Of a stretch of DNA of 64,000 nt, positions 1 to 8,646 are shown one piece after another. Below the pieces are notes generated by a model. The model ran no database searches and was not told the origin of the DNA. It was given only the letters and a program-made list of their open reading frames with translations. The number at the start of each line of letters is the position of its first letter. Within the stretch, counting starts at the first letter, position 1. This DNA is from Candidatus Rifleibacteriota bacterium (GTDB lineage Bacteria > Muiribacteriota > Ozemobacteria > Ozemobacterales > Ozemobacteraceae). The stretch spans positions 199,624 through 263,623 of the forward strand of contig JADFZL010000005.1 of the NCBI GenBank assembly GCA_015232575.1. Direction: 5' to 3'. A program made the position numbers and the translations under genes.

Positions 1-70
1 CAATTAAAAAAACCATTACCAGTTCAACAAGTGTGTAACCCAGCCGATTACGCTTAAGTAAATCAGTCAT
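1..70 (-). CDS. Type IV prepilin-like protein, N-terminus only (cut by window edge)
   Basis: Reading the minus strand from the ATG at 68-70 gives 23 residues: a short basic leader (MTDLLKRNRLG) followed by YTLVELVMVFLI. This is the class III (type IV pilin) signal: Gly at -1, an aromatic +1, Glu at +5 and a hydrophobic helix. Such proteins are cleaved by a PilD-type prepilin peptidase and assembled as pilins or pseudopilins. The rest of the gene lies beyond the left edge, so pilin type and length cannot be told. A second pseudopilin set sits at 11.5-15.4 kb. No strong Shine-Dalgarno sequence is visible. Confidence 0.8.
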   Translation of the reverse strand, partial: MTDLLKRNRLGYTLVELVMVFLI

Positions 71-542
71 TTGCTGAATTTGCAAAAAATTCTCATGAAA
101 TTTCCCCAGATCTCATTTTCACACATTTGATCTTTTTTTCTCTTGACTGCAGGTAATATCAACCACTCAAAAACTGCAGCTAAATTATATAAACGAAAAA
201 AAGATACATTTTGTTCCAGAAATTTTGACAATCTTTTACATATTTAAAACAATGTATCATTTTTACTGACAATGTTCCATATTGATTTCCAGTATTAATC
301 CAGCCAACACTGAAAAAGAGTGAAATATTGTGGAATCTTATTTTCCCAGTGATTGAAATTATTATTAACTTCCTTCTGATGATTATTAGACAGTATTTAA
401 GTTATCTTTTAATGATCAAACTTCCGTTTCTCATTATTCAAAGATTTATTAATAGGTTCCAGTAGAATTGATTCTGCTTTTTGATAAACTGAATACGACA
501 TTCCATTAGTGGAATGTCGTATTCATAAGGAATACAGTTAGT
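71..542. other. Intergenic region, no gene seen
   Basis: This AT-rich 470-base stretch holds no supported reading frame. It contains the 5' leader of the partial prepilin (minus strand) and, next to the lipase stop, a perfect hairpin at 491-524. Two short words on the minus strand, TTTCTGGAACAAAAT (about 203-220) and TTTTCAGTGTTGG (about 303-316), recur in the same order in the lipase leader at 2160-2230. Confidence 0.5.
491..524. other. Perfect 15-bp-arm hairpin after the lipase gene
   Basis: Arms 491-505 and 510-524 are exact reverse complements (GAATACGACATTCCA and its complement) around the loop TTAG. It lies 18 bases past the lipase stop on the minus strand. Its position suits a transcription terminator or 3'-end mRNA stabiliser, but neither strand has a T-run after the stem, so it is not a canonical intrinsic terminator. 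Confidence 0.6.
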
Positions 543-1916
543 TCACAGGAGCCATTCATCAATAATTTGTAATAGAGAATTATGACGGGCAAGATCAAGG
601 TGATTGAAGTACAGAATTTTTTTCTCAATAAGATTTGCTCCCATATTCAGGATATTATCTGTAAAAGTTGAACTCTCAAGTGGAATGAGGCCGTCGCCAG
701 CGGGTGTGAATTTTTCCCATGGCATTGGAGTCAGTTTGTCTTCTTCGTATGTGATGTTCGGGCAATTTCCTGCCAATACGCACAGAGAAACATCCGGATT
801 AATTCCTTTGCTTTCAAGTTTGTACATAAGTCTTTCGCCAGCATCAATTGCTTTCTCAATGCCTCTCGAAGACAGAAACGCTGTTGTTCCACCGTAATAA
901 AGGGCTATCATTGTCTGATTAAAATCAGATGTGTTGCTGTCCAGACCAAGTGGAACGATATTTTCTTCTGCAAGATTATAGAGCAGCTGGCATTGCCCCG
1001 GAAATAAATTATCTCCGGACTCTGGAAAGATCGAATTTTTATTGGTCTTTTTCCAAAGTCCGTACACCAGAATCCTGTCGCAGGCAATTGGTGCATTAAG
1101 CATTACCGGCTTGGCGACTTTTTCAGCAGCAAGTGCAAGATTATAAACATAATATCTGAATGGAGTGTCTATACCACGCATGGCGGGTGCCACTGCAATA
1201 TATGTTTTTACATCGCCGCGGTATTCTGTGAGAAATTTTTTCCTCGGGAAAAGACTTCTCGAACCAGAAAGGTATAATCTTGCCGCAATATTTCCCTTGG
1301 AATGTGCGATAAGTGAAACTTTGAAATCAGCATCATTCTCACGTTTCATGATTTGTCTGATCCTGGTAATGGCATCGGCAATCTGCTCAGATTGCATGAA
1401 GTTATCACCCTGACCATGAGCAAAAGTGACCGCAAAGACCGGATATCCAAGATTAGAAAGCCAGTATGCGAATCCACGTTCTTTCTCGGGAATTTCTGAT
1501 ATTTCTCCCTGAAAACATTTATGCCGTATATACGGGTGAATCCATGCTCTATTAGCATTATCGCTGGCTCCGTGTATTAAAAGCACCGGTATTTGCAGAT
1601 TTCTTTTGTCATATCCTTCCGCACAGTGCAGAAGGAATTCACCAGAGTGAGGCGTAGAATCATTGCCAAACCATTTTTTCAAAATTGGGTCATTTCTTTC
1701 ACCTTCGGGATGAAAGTTTTCTTGAACAAAGCCAGGGTGCGGATCTTTGTGTCGCTCGACTCTAGCCCAGAAATATGACTCTTCGCCAGTAAAAACCTCA
1801 AGGGGCACTCCAGTAAATAGTTCTGACGCACAAACCGAACCTGTCGTGAAAGAAGACAGAAAACAAATGAAACAAGAAAAAAAGACGTAAAGAACCGGTA
1901 CTCTTTTTACCAACAT
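543..1916 (-). CDS. Secreted triacylglycerol lipase-like alpha/beta hydrolase
   Basis: This 457-residue protein starts with a signal peptide (KR, then a long hydrophobic run ending near VCAS). The mature part shows an alpha/beta hydrolase fold: an oxyanion-hole strand VLLIHG, the nucleophile elbow AHSKG (Ser about 206, the AHS variant of GxSxG also seen in Bacillus LipA), a candidate acid in PAGDGLIPLESS and a candidate histidine in the C-terminal FNHLDLARHN. The predicted role is ester or lipid hydrolysis outside the cell. The ATG at 1916 is chosen because GGGAG lies 8 bases upstream; an earlier TTG at 1931 overlaps that site. It has its own TTCAACC-type promoter at 2322-2353 and a leader of about 400 bases. 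Confidence 0.8.
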   Translation of the reverse strand: MLVKRVPVLYVFFSCFICFLSSFTTGSVCASELFTGVPLEVFTGEESYFWARVERHKDPHPGFVQENFHPEGERNDPILKKWFGNDSTPHSGEFLLHCAEGYDKRNLQIPVLLIHGASDNANRAWIHPYIRHKCFQGEISEIPEKERGFAYWLSNLGYPVFAVTFAHGQGDNFMQSEQIADAITRIRQIMKRENDADFKVSLIAHSKGNIAARLYLSGSRSLFPRKKFLTEYRGDVKTYIAVAPAMRGIDTPFRYYVYNLALAAEKVAKPVMLNAPIACDRILVYGLWKKTNKNSIFPESGDNLFPGQCQLLYNLAEENIVPLGLDSNTSDFNQTMIALYYGGTTAFLSSRGIEKAIDAGERLMYKLESKGINPDVSLCVLAGNCPNITYEEDKLTPMPWEKFTPAGDGLIPLESSTFTDNILNMGANLIEKKILYFNHLDLARHNSLLQIIDEWLL

Positions 1917-2409
1917 GATTTTTGCTCCCAATCATTATCTTCAGATGTCAAAAAAATGAGAGTTAGACATTTGTTTGAATCTGTTTTTTTATTTTTTATT
2001 TTTATCTATTTGAAAGTTCTGAAAAATATTTGAAAGAAATAATAAGGCAACTTTAATTGCAACCCAATTAGACTCTGCCAAATGATTATAAAAAGAGAAC
2101 ACAAATCTCCTCTGATATGGTTTTAATAATTTTGATATTTTTGACAGTTAGGAACGAAAAAATTGATAATTTTGTTCCAGAAACTTATTTTTTTTTATTG
2201 CCAAACAAAAAACTCCAACACTGAAAACCTGGTAACAGTTGTTTTGTTTTAACAATTTGCCACCTTTTATTTTTTCTATTTATTTCAAAGAAAAATTAAA
2301 GTGCAACTTTTTACATATTCCTGTAATACAATCATCTTTCCCGATTGGTTGAAAAAAAGATTTAGTCTGATTTTTTCATCTGGAAGTCATGTAGAAGTTA
2401 AAATTGGGT
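1917..2409. other. Lipase 5' leader and intergenic DNA
   Basis: The stretch carries the minus-strand promoter at 2322-2353 and the long lipase leader. A weak 35-codon frame on the minus strand (TTG at 2255, stop at 2148, preceded by AAGGTGG) could be a leader peptide. It has a short hydrophobic stretch but no other support. The T/A-rich remainder shows nothing recognisable. Confidence 0.4.
2322..2353 (-). promoter_or_regulatory. TTCAACC-N16-TGTAT promoter, site 1 (lipase)
   Basis: On the minus strand TTCAACC (2353-2347) is followed after exactly 16 bases by TGTATTACA (2330-2322). It reads toward the secreted lipase at 1916. It is one of ten sites sharing motif and spacing; the box preceding the -10 (GATGAT) also resembles site 6. 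Confidence 0.65.
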
Positions 2410-3714
2410 TCATTCTGAAGCAGAAAGAAGCAGATTAGATATTTCTGCGTATGTTTTGATAGCTTCAGAAAAACCACAGGAATCATCGTTGATAATAATT
2501 TTTCTATTGAGGAAATCTGTAACTTCATCAAGACAAATTTTTAACTTTGAAGTTCGAATCGGTTTGTTTATAAATCTGCTGAAATTCCTGTATTTGGGAT
2601 GAGAAGTTGAAATATCTGAAAAGGGTTTTAAACAAACAAGTTGAATATCCTTTAATTTATTAGAACTTTTTATTTTTTCAGCTAATTCACTGGCACTCAT
2701 ATTGGGCATTTCACTATCAATAAAAACAACATTAAATGATTCACTTCCGCTATGAATAAGGAATTCCAGTGCATTGACAGTATTAGACGCCTCGTAGACT
2801 TCTACTCCCCATGATTTTAGTTTTCTCCCGAGTGAAAGCCTGAAAACACTGCTATCATCGACAATGAGTGCCTTAACAGCAGAGTAATCTCTCTGCATGC
2901 ATAAGTCCGGATTTAACTCACTATTTGCGAGCAATTTCGTATTAGAATCCAGGATTGAATCTTCTGATGACTTGATAAAATCTGCTGTAAACCAGAATTT
3001 TGTACCACTGCTTTCTTTGCTTTCAAATCCAATAGTACCATTCATTAATTTTACAATTTCTCTGGATATAGATAATTCAAGACCGGGAGCATTTTGATTT
3101 TTCTTTTTAAAACTTTTTGTCTGTGAAAAGGGTGTAAATAATGTATCATGACATTTCTTGGGAATCCCTACTCCAGTGTCGCTAACTTCAAATCTTAATG
3201 TAATTTTGTCAGAAGATTCATCTTCAACTTTAACCTGAATAGTAATTTCTCCTTTGTCAGTAGACTTAATTGCATTGTACGTCAAATTTGTAATAACTTG
3301 TTTCAACTTTATCGGATCACCAAAAACATGCTGTGGAACTTCCGATTCAATAAGCCAGTTGATTTCAAGATTCTTTTTCTGTACTATAACAGCGTACTCC
3401 TCGCAAATTTCTTCTATCAATTCGCAGATAGAAAAACTCTGGCTATCGAGTTTCAGAGTGCCTGAAAATAGGTATGAAAGCTCCATGGCTTTGTTTGATA
3501 AGGAAAGCAAATTTTCTGCACTGGAAAATGCTAACTTTAAAAATTCCTGCTGCTCTTTATTCTTATTGCTTTCTATAAGAATTTCCAGAATTCCAATGAT
3601 TCCCATAATGGGAGAGCGGATATCGTGAATCATCGAACCGATTATCAGGCCTCTTTCTTTTTCCATCTTTTCAATCTTTTCCATTAGAATTTGAATGAAT
3701 AACAAATTATACAT
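2410..3714 (-). CDS. Cytoplasmic hybrid histidine kinase with C-terminal receiver
   Basis: The 434-residue protein lacks membrane segments and any recognisable sensor domain. Order: short N-terminal helix, HisKA with intact H-box MIHDIRSPI (His about 30), HATPase with N-box NLTYNAIKS and DTGVGIP, a G2 box altered to GLELSI, then a receiver with VDD, phospho-acceptor FIDSEMP and a conserved Lys in INKPIR. It should autophosphorylate and pass phosphate to its own receiver. With no input domain it may be a partner in a larger complex. Start: the ATG at 3714 has GGAGAAGAAATT just upstream; a GTG at 3801 would overlap the preceding gene. The gap to the upstream secreted-protein gene is 37 bases, so co-transcription from the promoter at 5363-5394 is possible. 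Confidence 0.85.
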   Translation of the reverse strand: MYNLLFIQILMEKIEKMEKERGLIIGSMIHDIRSPIMGIIGILEILIESNKNKEQQEFLKLAFSSAENLLSLSNKAMELSYLFSGTLKLDSQSFSICELIEEICEEYAVIVQKKNLEINWLIESEVPQHVFGDPIKLKQVITNLTYNAIKSTDKGEITIQVKVEDESSDKITLRFEVSDTGVGIPKKCHDTLFTPFSQTKSFKKKNQNAPGLELSISREIVKLMNGTIGFESKESSGTKFWFTADFIKSSEDSILDSNTKLLANSELNPDLCMQRDYSAVKALIVDDSSVFRLSLGRKLKSWGVEVYEASNTVNALEFLIHSGSESFNVVFIDSEMPNMSASELAEKIKSSNKLKDIQLVCLKPFSDISTSHPKYRNFSRFINKPIRTSKLKICLDEVTDFLNRKIIINDDSCGFSEAIKTYAEISNLLLSASE

Positions 3715-3751
3715 AATTTCTTCTCCAAATATTCCCTCAATAAGATTCAGG

Positions 3752-5161
3752 TCACCACCAGTCTTTTTCAATTCGTGGATCCATAAATTCGCCTGTGTCA
3801 CGGATTGCTATCAGGATTTCATCGCCTTGTGCCCGTCCGAAAGCTTCTCTGGCAGCAAGAGCAGGCAAAGAACGTCTTCCTTCTTTAACACATTTTATAT
3901 AAAGATTAAGTAAGTCAGGATCAACGGCGACCTTTTCAAAATGAATAGCATAGCCATTAACAATGTTATCTTCGCGTGTGTATTTCAGGGTTATCTGACT
4001 TGATGAAGCATATAAAACTAATACCATTTTTCCACTGCCAATATCGTATCCGGAATCCGGAACACGTAAGATCTCGCCGGGAGATGTTTTCATGCCAAGC
4101 AGAGTTGCCTCCCACTTGGTTATCGGTTGCCCGCGGCTCATTGATCCCCAATCCCAGTCGTAAACACGATAAGTTGAAGAAAAAGCAGGAAGACGCGGCG
4201 GATCAAAAATTGTACGAAATTTTGGTGCCTGACTGTCTGTAGAACCACTAACATTTGCCAGACCTTTGTCCGCCGAGCATGATGTCCAGCCACGAATAGA
4301 CAAATTGATATCCGGATGCTTGTCTGCCGGTCTATCTGATGCATTTCCGTTAATAGACAAAGTGGAAAAATTTCCCGAAACACTTCCAGAAATTGATGAT
4401 GAGTTGGAATCTGGAATTGTTCCAGACGGAAATGTGTTGTTTGGAATGTCAGAACCTGTATTCTCGCCACCAGCTATTACTTGCTGAAACTTCAACAAGA
4501 AACAGGTATGAATAGTATGTTTGGGCAATTCAGGCGTTCCGAGCCCCATTCCTTCAATCTTATCACTGGGAAGACCGTCCATCCAGGCGGAATACGCTCC
4601 AAGAGTATTGTACATAGGAAAATTTGTCATGTATTCCGGTGCAGGCTTCTGGTCATTCCGAATTTTCTCACCATTAACAACTGGTTGAGAGCTCATTGCC
4701 CTTTCACCATTTTTGTCGAGAGGTTCAAAATATATCGCATGTCTGCCGCCTCCCTCTTTTTCATCCTGCCATTGCACATCAATCAGCTTCCAATATAACG
4801 TTCCAGCTTCAACATTTGCCCGTATAATCTTCACACCAAGCTTATCAAGTACTGATCCGTCTGATGAAACGACAGTAGAACTTCCTGTAGAATCTCTGTT
4901 GCTGTCAGAATTAGAGAGCCCGCTGAGAATCCGTCTGGCTTCATCATAATCAGCGTTTCGCTCTGTAGTAATTTTGACCCATTCACGCAGAATCCAGACT
5001 TTGTCAGATTTTCCAGACCAATTGCGAATATTTTCGTATACATCGGTTCGACGTGAAAGGAACGCCTCTACTTCAGCCATATCAGCATTTGCTGTGCAAG
5101 TAATTGCGCATACAAAAAGTAAAACAAATAATCCAGAAAGAGCATTAAAAATAGGTTTCAT
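3752..5161 (-). CDS. Secreted two-domain protein of unknown function
   Basis: This 469-residue protein has a clear signal peptide ending near TANAD. After a low-complexity Ser/Asp linker, a domain around residues 110-230 reads LYWKLIDVQWQDE through LGTPELPKHTIHTCFLL. The C-terminal domain (about 320-469) includes YDWDWGSMSRG, VPDSGYDIGSG, TLKYTREDN and ends RDTGEFMDPRIEKDWW. From memory, both segments resemble domains of large secreted proteins in Chloroflexi-type genomes; the final one has the strand and His pattern of a degenerate LytM/M23-like beta domain, but I cannot assign a reaction. GGGAGG precedes the ATG. The gene is divergent from 5507 and has a site-2 promoter at 5363-5394, with a leader of about 195 bases. 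Confidence 0.75.
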   Translation of the reverse strand: MKPIFNALSGLFVLLFVCAITCTANADMAEVEAFLSRRTDVYENIRNWSGKSDKVWILREWVKITTERNADYDEARRILSGLSNSDSNRDSTGSSTVVSSDGSVLDKLGVKIIRANVEAGTLYWKLIDVQWQDEKEGGGRHAIYFEPLDKNGERAMSSQPVVNGEKIRNDQKPAPEYMTNFPMYNTLGAYSAWMDGLPSDKIEGMGLGTPELPKHTIHTCFLLKFQQVIAGGENTGSDIPNNTFPSGTIPDSNSSSISGSVSGNFSTLSINGNASDRPADKHPDINLSIRGWTSCSADKGLANVSGSTDSQAPKFRTIFDPPRLPAFSSTYRVYDWDWGSMSRGQPITKWEATLLGMKTSPGEILRVPDSGYDIGSGKMVLVLYASSSQITLKYTREDNIVNGYAIHFEKVAVDPDLLNLYIKCVKEGRRSLPALAAREAFGRAQGDEILIAIRDTGEFMDPRIEKDWW

Positions 5162-5362
5162 TTAAGATCCTCCCGTCAGTTCAGATTTCCTTAACTCCAA
5201 GATAATTATCCACATTATTGTCTGGCTATTAACTATCAACAACTCAGGATTGTCTCTCCAAACTGCATAGCCAGAGCTGCTTTTCCTGCATTATCTGCGC
5301 AATATGTATCATCTTCGGGAAACAGTAAGCGAAATACGCAGCAAGCTCATCTATATTTTCAT

Positions 5363-5394
5363 GTTAATACATCCAAAACGTAATTTTGGTTGAA
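5363..5394 (-). promoter_or_regulatory. TTCAACC-N16-TGTAT promoter, site 2
   Basis: TTCAACC at 5394-5388 and TGTATTAAC at 5371-5363, separated by 16 bases, read toward the secreted protein starting at 5161. Confidence 0.7.
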
Positions 5395-5431
5395 AAAAAG
5401 AAATTTTTCCAGATAATGGTTGAATAATTTA

Positions 5432-5463
5432 TTCAACCGCCAATATTATTTGGTTGTATAATA
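5432..5463 (+). promoter_or_regulatory. TTCAACC-N16-TGTAT promoter, site 3, with palindrome
   Basis: TTCAACC (5432-5438), 16 bases, TGTATAATA (5455-5463), about 40 bases before the ATG at 5507. The -35 element is the right half of the inverted repeat GGTTGAA-N7-TTCAACC beginning at 5418. Confidence 0.75.
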
Positions 5464-5506
5464 TTCTGACGGTGTAAAATTGGTGATACTTTTTTTGGAG
5501 GGTGAT

Positions 5507-6169
5507 ATGAAAAAATTAGGTATCTTTTTGATGTATATTTCTCTCTCAGTTTCTCTTTACGCGGCACAGCCATTGCTCCCCTGGGGTTCCGTAAATATTG
5601 GCAGTTGCCTCACAGAAGGAGAATTAAAAGAAGTAAATGGAGTCAATCAACCAAAACTCGCAGGGTGGTTCTTTTGTTCCGTTGCTTTGGGGCAAGCTTA
5701 CGGAGCGGAAATACCTCTGAGCCATGCTGCCATTGCGCACTATGATGGAAATTCATGGACATACTCAACTCAAATAGGTGGCGGACAATCTGTTCCAGCA
5801 CCTCAGGCAGACTTGGCAACCTGTAAAACCTGGTATTTTTATAAACTGGAAATTAGTTCTGGAATGGGAAAACCGTTGCTTACTGATGCAGAATTCCAGA
5901 GTCTTCTTGAAAGACTTGCATCCAACTATGCAAGGTACAACATTCCCTATAGTGTATATTGTGAAACATCTCCTGATGTTGATGGAACCTGTAACACATA
6001 TGCAGCCTTTTTACTGGCTTTTCTTGGTAACACTGCCTCATGGCCAGTTGGACACGTTGGGGCAAGAAATATTTCAAGAGCACCAAAAAGCGGCGGTGGA
6101 CCAGATTCAATATGGATATATCCCATGTCTACATCTCCCCTTTATCCTGTAGAACTGATAGTAGAATGA
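5507..6169 (+). CDS. Small secreted protein, possibly permuted papain-like
   Basis: The 220-residue product has a signal peptide ending at YAA. No family is recognised with certainty. The mature part carries LSHAAIAHYDG near residue 70 and DGTCNTYAAFLLAFLG near residue 165. A His in a short strand followed much later by Cys-Asn-Thr at the start of a hydrophobic helix is the order seen in circularly permuted NlpC/P60 folds (LRAT, PPPDE, YiiX groups), so a cysteine hydrolase is possible but not shown. Start: the ATG at 5507 has GGAGGGTGAT immediately upstream. It is divergent from the secreted gene at 5161 and has a strong site-3 promoter. Confidence 0.7.
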   Translation: MKKLGIFLMYISLSVSLYAAQPLLPWGSVNIGSCLTEGELKEVNGVNQPKLAGWFFCSVALGQAYGAEIPLSHAAIAHYDGNSWTYSTQIGGGQSVPAPQADLATCKTWYFYKLEISSGMGKPLLTDAEFQSLLERLASNYARYNIPYSVYCETSPDVDGTCNTYAAFLLAFLGNTASWPVGHVGARNISRAPKSGGGPDSIWIYPMSTSPLYPVELIVE

Positions 6170-6329
6170 CCTCCTGAAAACTCATAATTGTTATCTCTAG
6201 TGTTTCCAAGGGAACAGGGGCATACATGCTTGTACAGAGAGTTACTACCGCATGCCAGCAATTTGCAGCAATATCTGCTCACTTCAGTGTCTATGTGGCA
6301 CAAAGCCCTGAAATGGTTGAATAACTTTT

Positions 6330-6361
6330 TTCAACCATTCGTATGATTATGTTGTATATTC
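6330..6361 (+). promoter_or_regulatory. TTCAACC-N16-TGTAT promoter, site 4, with palindrome
   Basis: TTCAACC at 6330-6336, 16 bases, TGTATATTC at 6353-6361. A GGTTGAA arm at 6315-6321 makes an inverted repeat with an 8-base centre. No matching -10 exists on the opposite strand here. Confidence 0.7.
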
Positions 6362-6442
6362 ATATAACTGAATTAATTCGTGAGACAATTTTATATATTA
6401 AAGCTCAAGTCTACCATCTTAATAAGATTGGGAGGTTTTTAC

Positions 6443-8302
6443 ATGAAATTCAAATGCCTGAGTTCCTTGTTTGTAGCACATTTTATTAATCTTTTCATTT
6501 GCTGCTCTCTTGTACAAGCTGCCGATGTCAGCATTTCTTCGAAGAAAGAGTATGGAAAAATTAATCTGGCACTCGGAATTGAACTAGATTCTTCGAGCGC
6601 GCCCGACCTCAACAATGCCGTGAGCTTGTTTCCAAATGGCGGGATAAGTATTGCCCTGCGAAACCCATCGCCCGCTGTAATAAGAAGTTCCGATTTTGCA
6701 TCAATGAATTCAAAGGGATTTCGCTGGTGGTTTCGCTTTAGTGATACAGCACAAGCTCAGGCAACTCTTGCAGAATGTGCCAAAATCGCAAATTTGCAGG
6801 TAATTGTTGAAATTTCCAGAGACAAATTATCCAGAGACAGCCTTCAAACACTTAAACAACAGTTCCCTTTTGCAAGTATTCTTGCCAATGGTGGTACCGG
6901 ATGGGACAGAAATCGTGCAAAAAATGCATTCAAAGACCTTCCGGTTCCAGCAATGAGTGGTTATATTTTTAACCTGAATGAAGCCCCTGAAAATGGTGAA
7001 ATTTTTGGCGACGCAAAAGCTCTTTTTGACATATACTTTGATGCTGCTGGTGATATCAAGGGAAATTCCGGGATTTCTGTAAACTATCCATCAGGTTCGG
7101 CTCTGGGTGTAGCTTTTAGCACAAAGGGAAATGACCCGAAAACACGTATAGCGTTGTTAGCCGCATCAATCACAGGTGCATGCATTGTAAACGTTGCAAA
7201 CCAAAAAGCCCCAATTAAGTATTTTTTACACCAGGCAAAAAGTGCTACTTCTTTTGAAAAACAGCTTGTTGTAAGTCTTGCCGGGCTCCTTTCGCAGAAA
7301 CACTCAATTGTCTGGCCAATGGCAATCAAACAAAATGGAGATCCATGGGATAACACATTTTTCAAGAGCGAATCCAATGCCAAACCACTTGTAGGACTTG
7401 TTGCAAAAACTTCCGGTGCATATTTCCTGATGCTTGCAAACACCAGCCCTGATAATGTAAATCTGAAAATTCCTGTAAATCTGGCAAATTATACTATTCT
7501 ATCAAGCGCCCGTGGCACTTCAAAGATTCCTGCCGGACAAGGTTCCCGCATTAGCTTTTTGCCTCATGAAACCATGATAATTTCATCGGATATACCAGTT
7601 ACTCCCGTTCCACCAACTATAGCTTCGCCCTCCAATATTCCACCACAGGTAGATGTTCCGGTAAGTGGTGAGAATTATGCTCAGGCATGTGATTTTTACC
7701 GAAAGTCAAATGCAATTTTTTCCCAGACACTGGAGATTGTAAAAAAGATGAGCAATGCTTTTCTTGAACTTGCAAAACCCGAACAATCAAATCAAAAAAA
7801 AGCAGAGCTTAAAAAACTTATAATGCAACTGGAATACGACAAACGAAAACTTTATAACGAATTCAAAGTTATTTATGCTAAAGTACTATCAAAACTTCCT
7901 GAAGTCAAAACCCCGCTTACAGCTGCTCAAACCAAAGAGCTTGCATTATTGAAATCGACACTTAAACAAACTTACGATGCTTTAATTGCCGCTCAAAAAA
8001 TATTCATGGAAATAGTAGCAAAACTTCCTGCTCACATGCTTGATATGAATCTTGATGACAATGTAGCAGCAGCTGGTGAAGCTGAGAAGTCTGTCAGGAA
8101 TATGGAAGAGACAGGAATAGCCAGTGGAAATGCCCCGCAGATGCCGGATGAGCTTGCGACTCAAAGCAGTGAAATTAGTAACTTAAATGAGGCGCATTCA
8201 AACATATCTGATGTGCAGGAATCAGAACCAATAGATGAAAATGATTCAACTTCTCAAAATGAAATATTTGCTCCCAAGGCCGACTTCCCTACTGGAAATT
8301 AA
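6443..8302 (+). CDS. Secreted protein with TIM-barrel-like N-part and helical C-part
   Basis: The 619-residue protein starts with a signal peptide ending near VQAAD. Residues about 30-380 contain regular strand-helix units and an NGGTGWDRNRAKNAF segment, reminiscent of a (beta/alpha) barrel with a small beta domain after it. I cannot identify catalytic residues or a glycosidase family. A Pro-rich linker near 395 leads to an extended Lys/Gln/Leu-rich helical region (about 415-550) likely to be coiled coil, then an acidic Ser/Asn-rich tail. The ATG at 6443 has GGGAGG 8 bases upstream. It is a single-gene unit, with promoter site 4 before it and a hairpin terminator after it. Confidence 0.75.
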   Translation: MKFKCLSSLFVAHFINLFICCSLVQAADVSISSKKEYGKINLALGIELDSSSAPDLNNAVSLFPNGGISIALRNPSPAVIRSSDFASMNSKGFRWWFRFSDTAQAQATLAECAKIANLQVIVEISRDKLSRDSLQTLKQQFPFASILANGGTGWDRNRAKNAFKDLPVPAMSGYIFNLNEAPENGEIFGDAKALFDIYFDAAGDIKGNSGISVNYPSGSALGVAFSTKGNDPKTRIALLAASITGACIVNVANQKAPIKYFLHQAKSATSFEKQLVVSLAGLLSQKHSIVWPMAIKQNGDPWDNTFFKSESNAKPLVGLVAKTSGAYFLMLANTSPDNVNLKIPVNLANYTILSSARGTSKIPAGQGSRISFLPHETMIISSDIPVTPVPPTIASPSNIPPQVDVPVSGENYAQACDFYRKSNAIFSQTLEIVKKMSNAFLELAKPEQSNQKKAELKKLIMQLEYDKRKLYNEFKVIYAKVLSKLPEVKTPLTAAQTKELALLKSTLKQTYDALIAAQKIFMEIVAKLPAHMLDMNLDDNVAAAGEAEKSVRNMEETGIASGNAPQMPDELATQSSEISNLNEAHSNISDVQESEPIDENDSTSQNEIFAPKADFPTGN

Positions 8303-8355
8303 CCGATTAACCTTTTTCAACAACCCACCAATAAGATTTCCTGTATTCAGAAAGA

Positions 8356-8395
8356 TAGAGCCCAATATAAATTTCATATCGGGCTCTATTTTTAA
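8356..8395 (+). terminator. Intrinsic terminator
   Basis: Arms TAGAGCCCAATAT (8356-8368) and ATATCGGGCTCTA (8376-8388), with one mismatch, are followed by TTTTTAAA. The hairpin lies 54 bases after the stop at 8302. Confidence 0.8.
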
Positions 8396-8462
8396 ATTCC
8401 AACTCAATTGCATTATTATTTTTTTAAAGATACTCCTACTACGATGAAAGGTAAATGAAAGT

Positions 8463-8496
8463 CGTAGACATTGTTTCGAATATATGATAAACTTTT
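8463..8496. repeat. CGTAGACATTGTTC intergenic repeat, copy 1
   Basis: The 14-base word CGTAGACATTGTTC plus an imperfect TATGATA...CTTTT extension occurs here and at 18982-19016, each about 150-180 bases before a plus-strand gene (8647 and 19166). It may be a regulator site or the remains of a duplication. Confidence 0.5.
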
Positions 8497-8568
8497 CGCT
8501 GATTGGTCACTGTTGGTCTATCTCTTACTGATATTCTCTTTTTGTTCTACATATTTCTTTAATTTTTT

Positions 8569-8600
8569 TTCAACCATTTTCCCTTCCCGGTTGTTTCTAA
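8569..8600 (+). promoter_or_regulatory. TTCAACC-N16-TGT promoter, site 5
   Basis: TTCAACC at 8569-8575, 16 bases, TGTTTCTAA at 8592-8600. The -10 is the most divergent of the ten, but spacing and -35 are exact, and the ATG at 8647 follows about 40 bases after the expected start. Confidence 0.6.
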
Positions 8601-8646
8601 TAATAAGCGTTAAGGATTAGAAAAAACTAACGAAAGAAGTGTGTAT

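Larger units (their letters stand above)
5162..5506. other. Divergent regulatory region with two promoters
   Basis: Holds the minus-strand site 2 (5363-5394), the palindrome GGTTGAA-N7-TTCAACC (5418-5438) and the plus-strand site 3 (5432-5463). The minus-strand leader of about 195 bases (5162-5355) contains no convincing gene. Confidence 0.6.
8303..8646. other. Intergenic region with terminator, repeat and promoter
   Basis: Contains the terminator of the preceding gene (8356-8395), the CGTAGACATTGTTC repeat (8463-8496) also found before the ECF sigma gene, and promoter site 5. No gene is seen. Confidence 0.6.

Noticed and set aside
162..192. TATCAACC with TAAATTATA 16 bases later on the plus strand
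   Set aside because: The -10 has lost its TG, the first bases of the -35 differ, and no plus-strand gene follows; likely chance in AT-rich DNA.
2148..2255. 35-codon frame in the lipase leader
   Set aside because: The TTG start and AAGGTGG are only weak support; it is mentioned as a possible leader peptide but not called as a gene.
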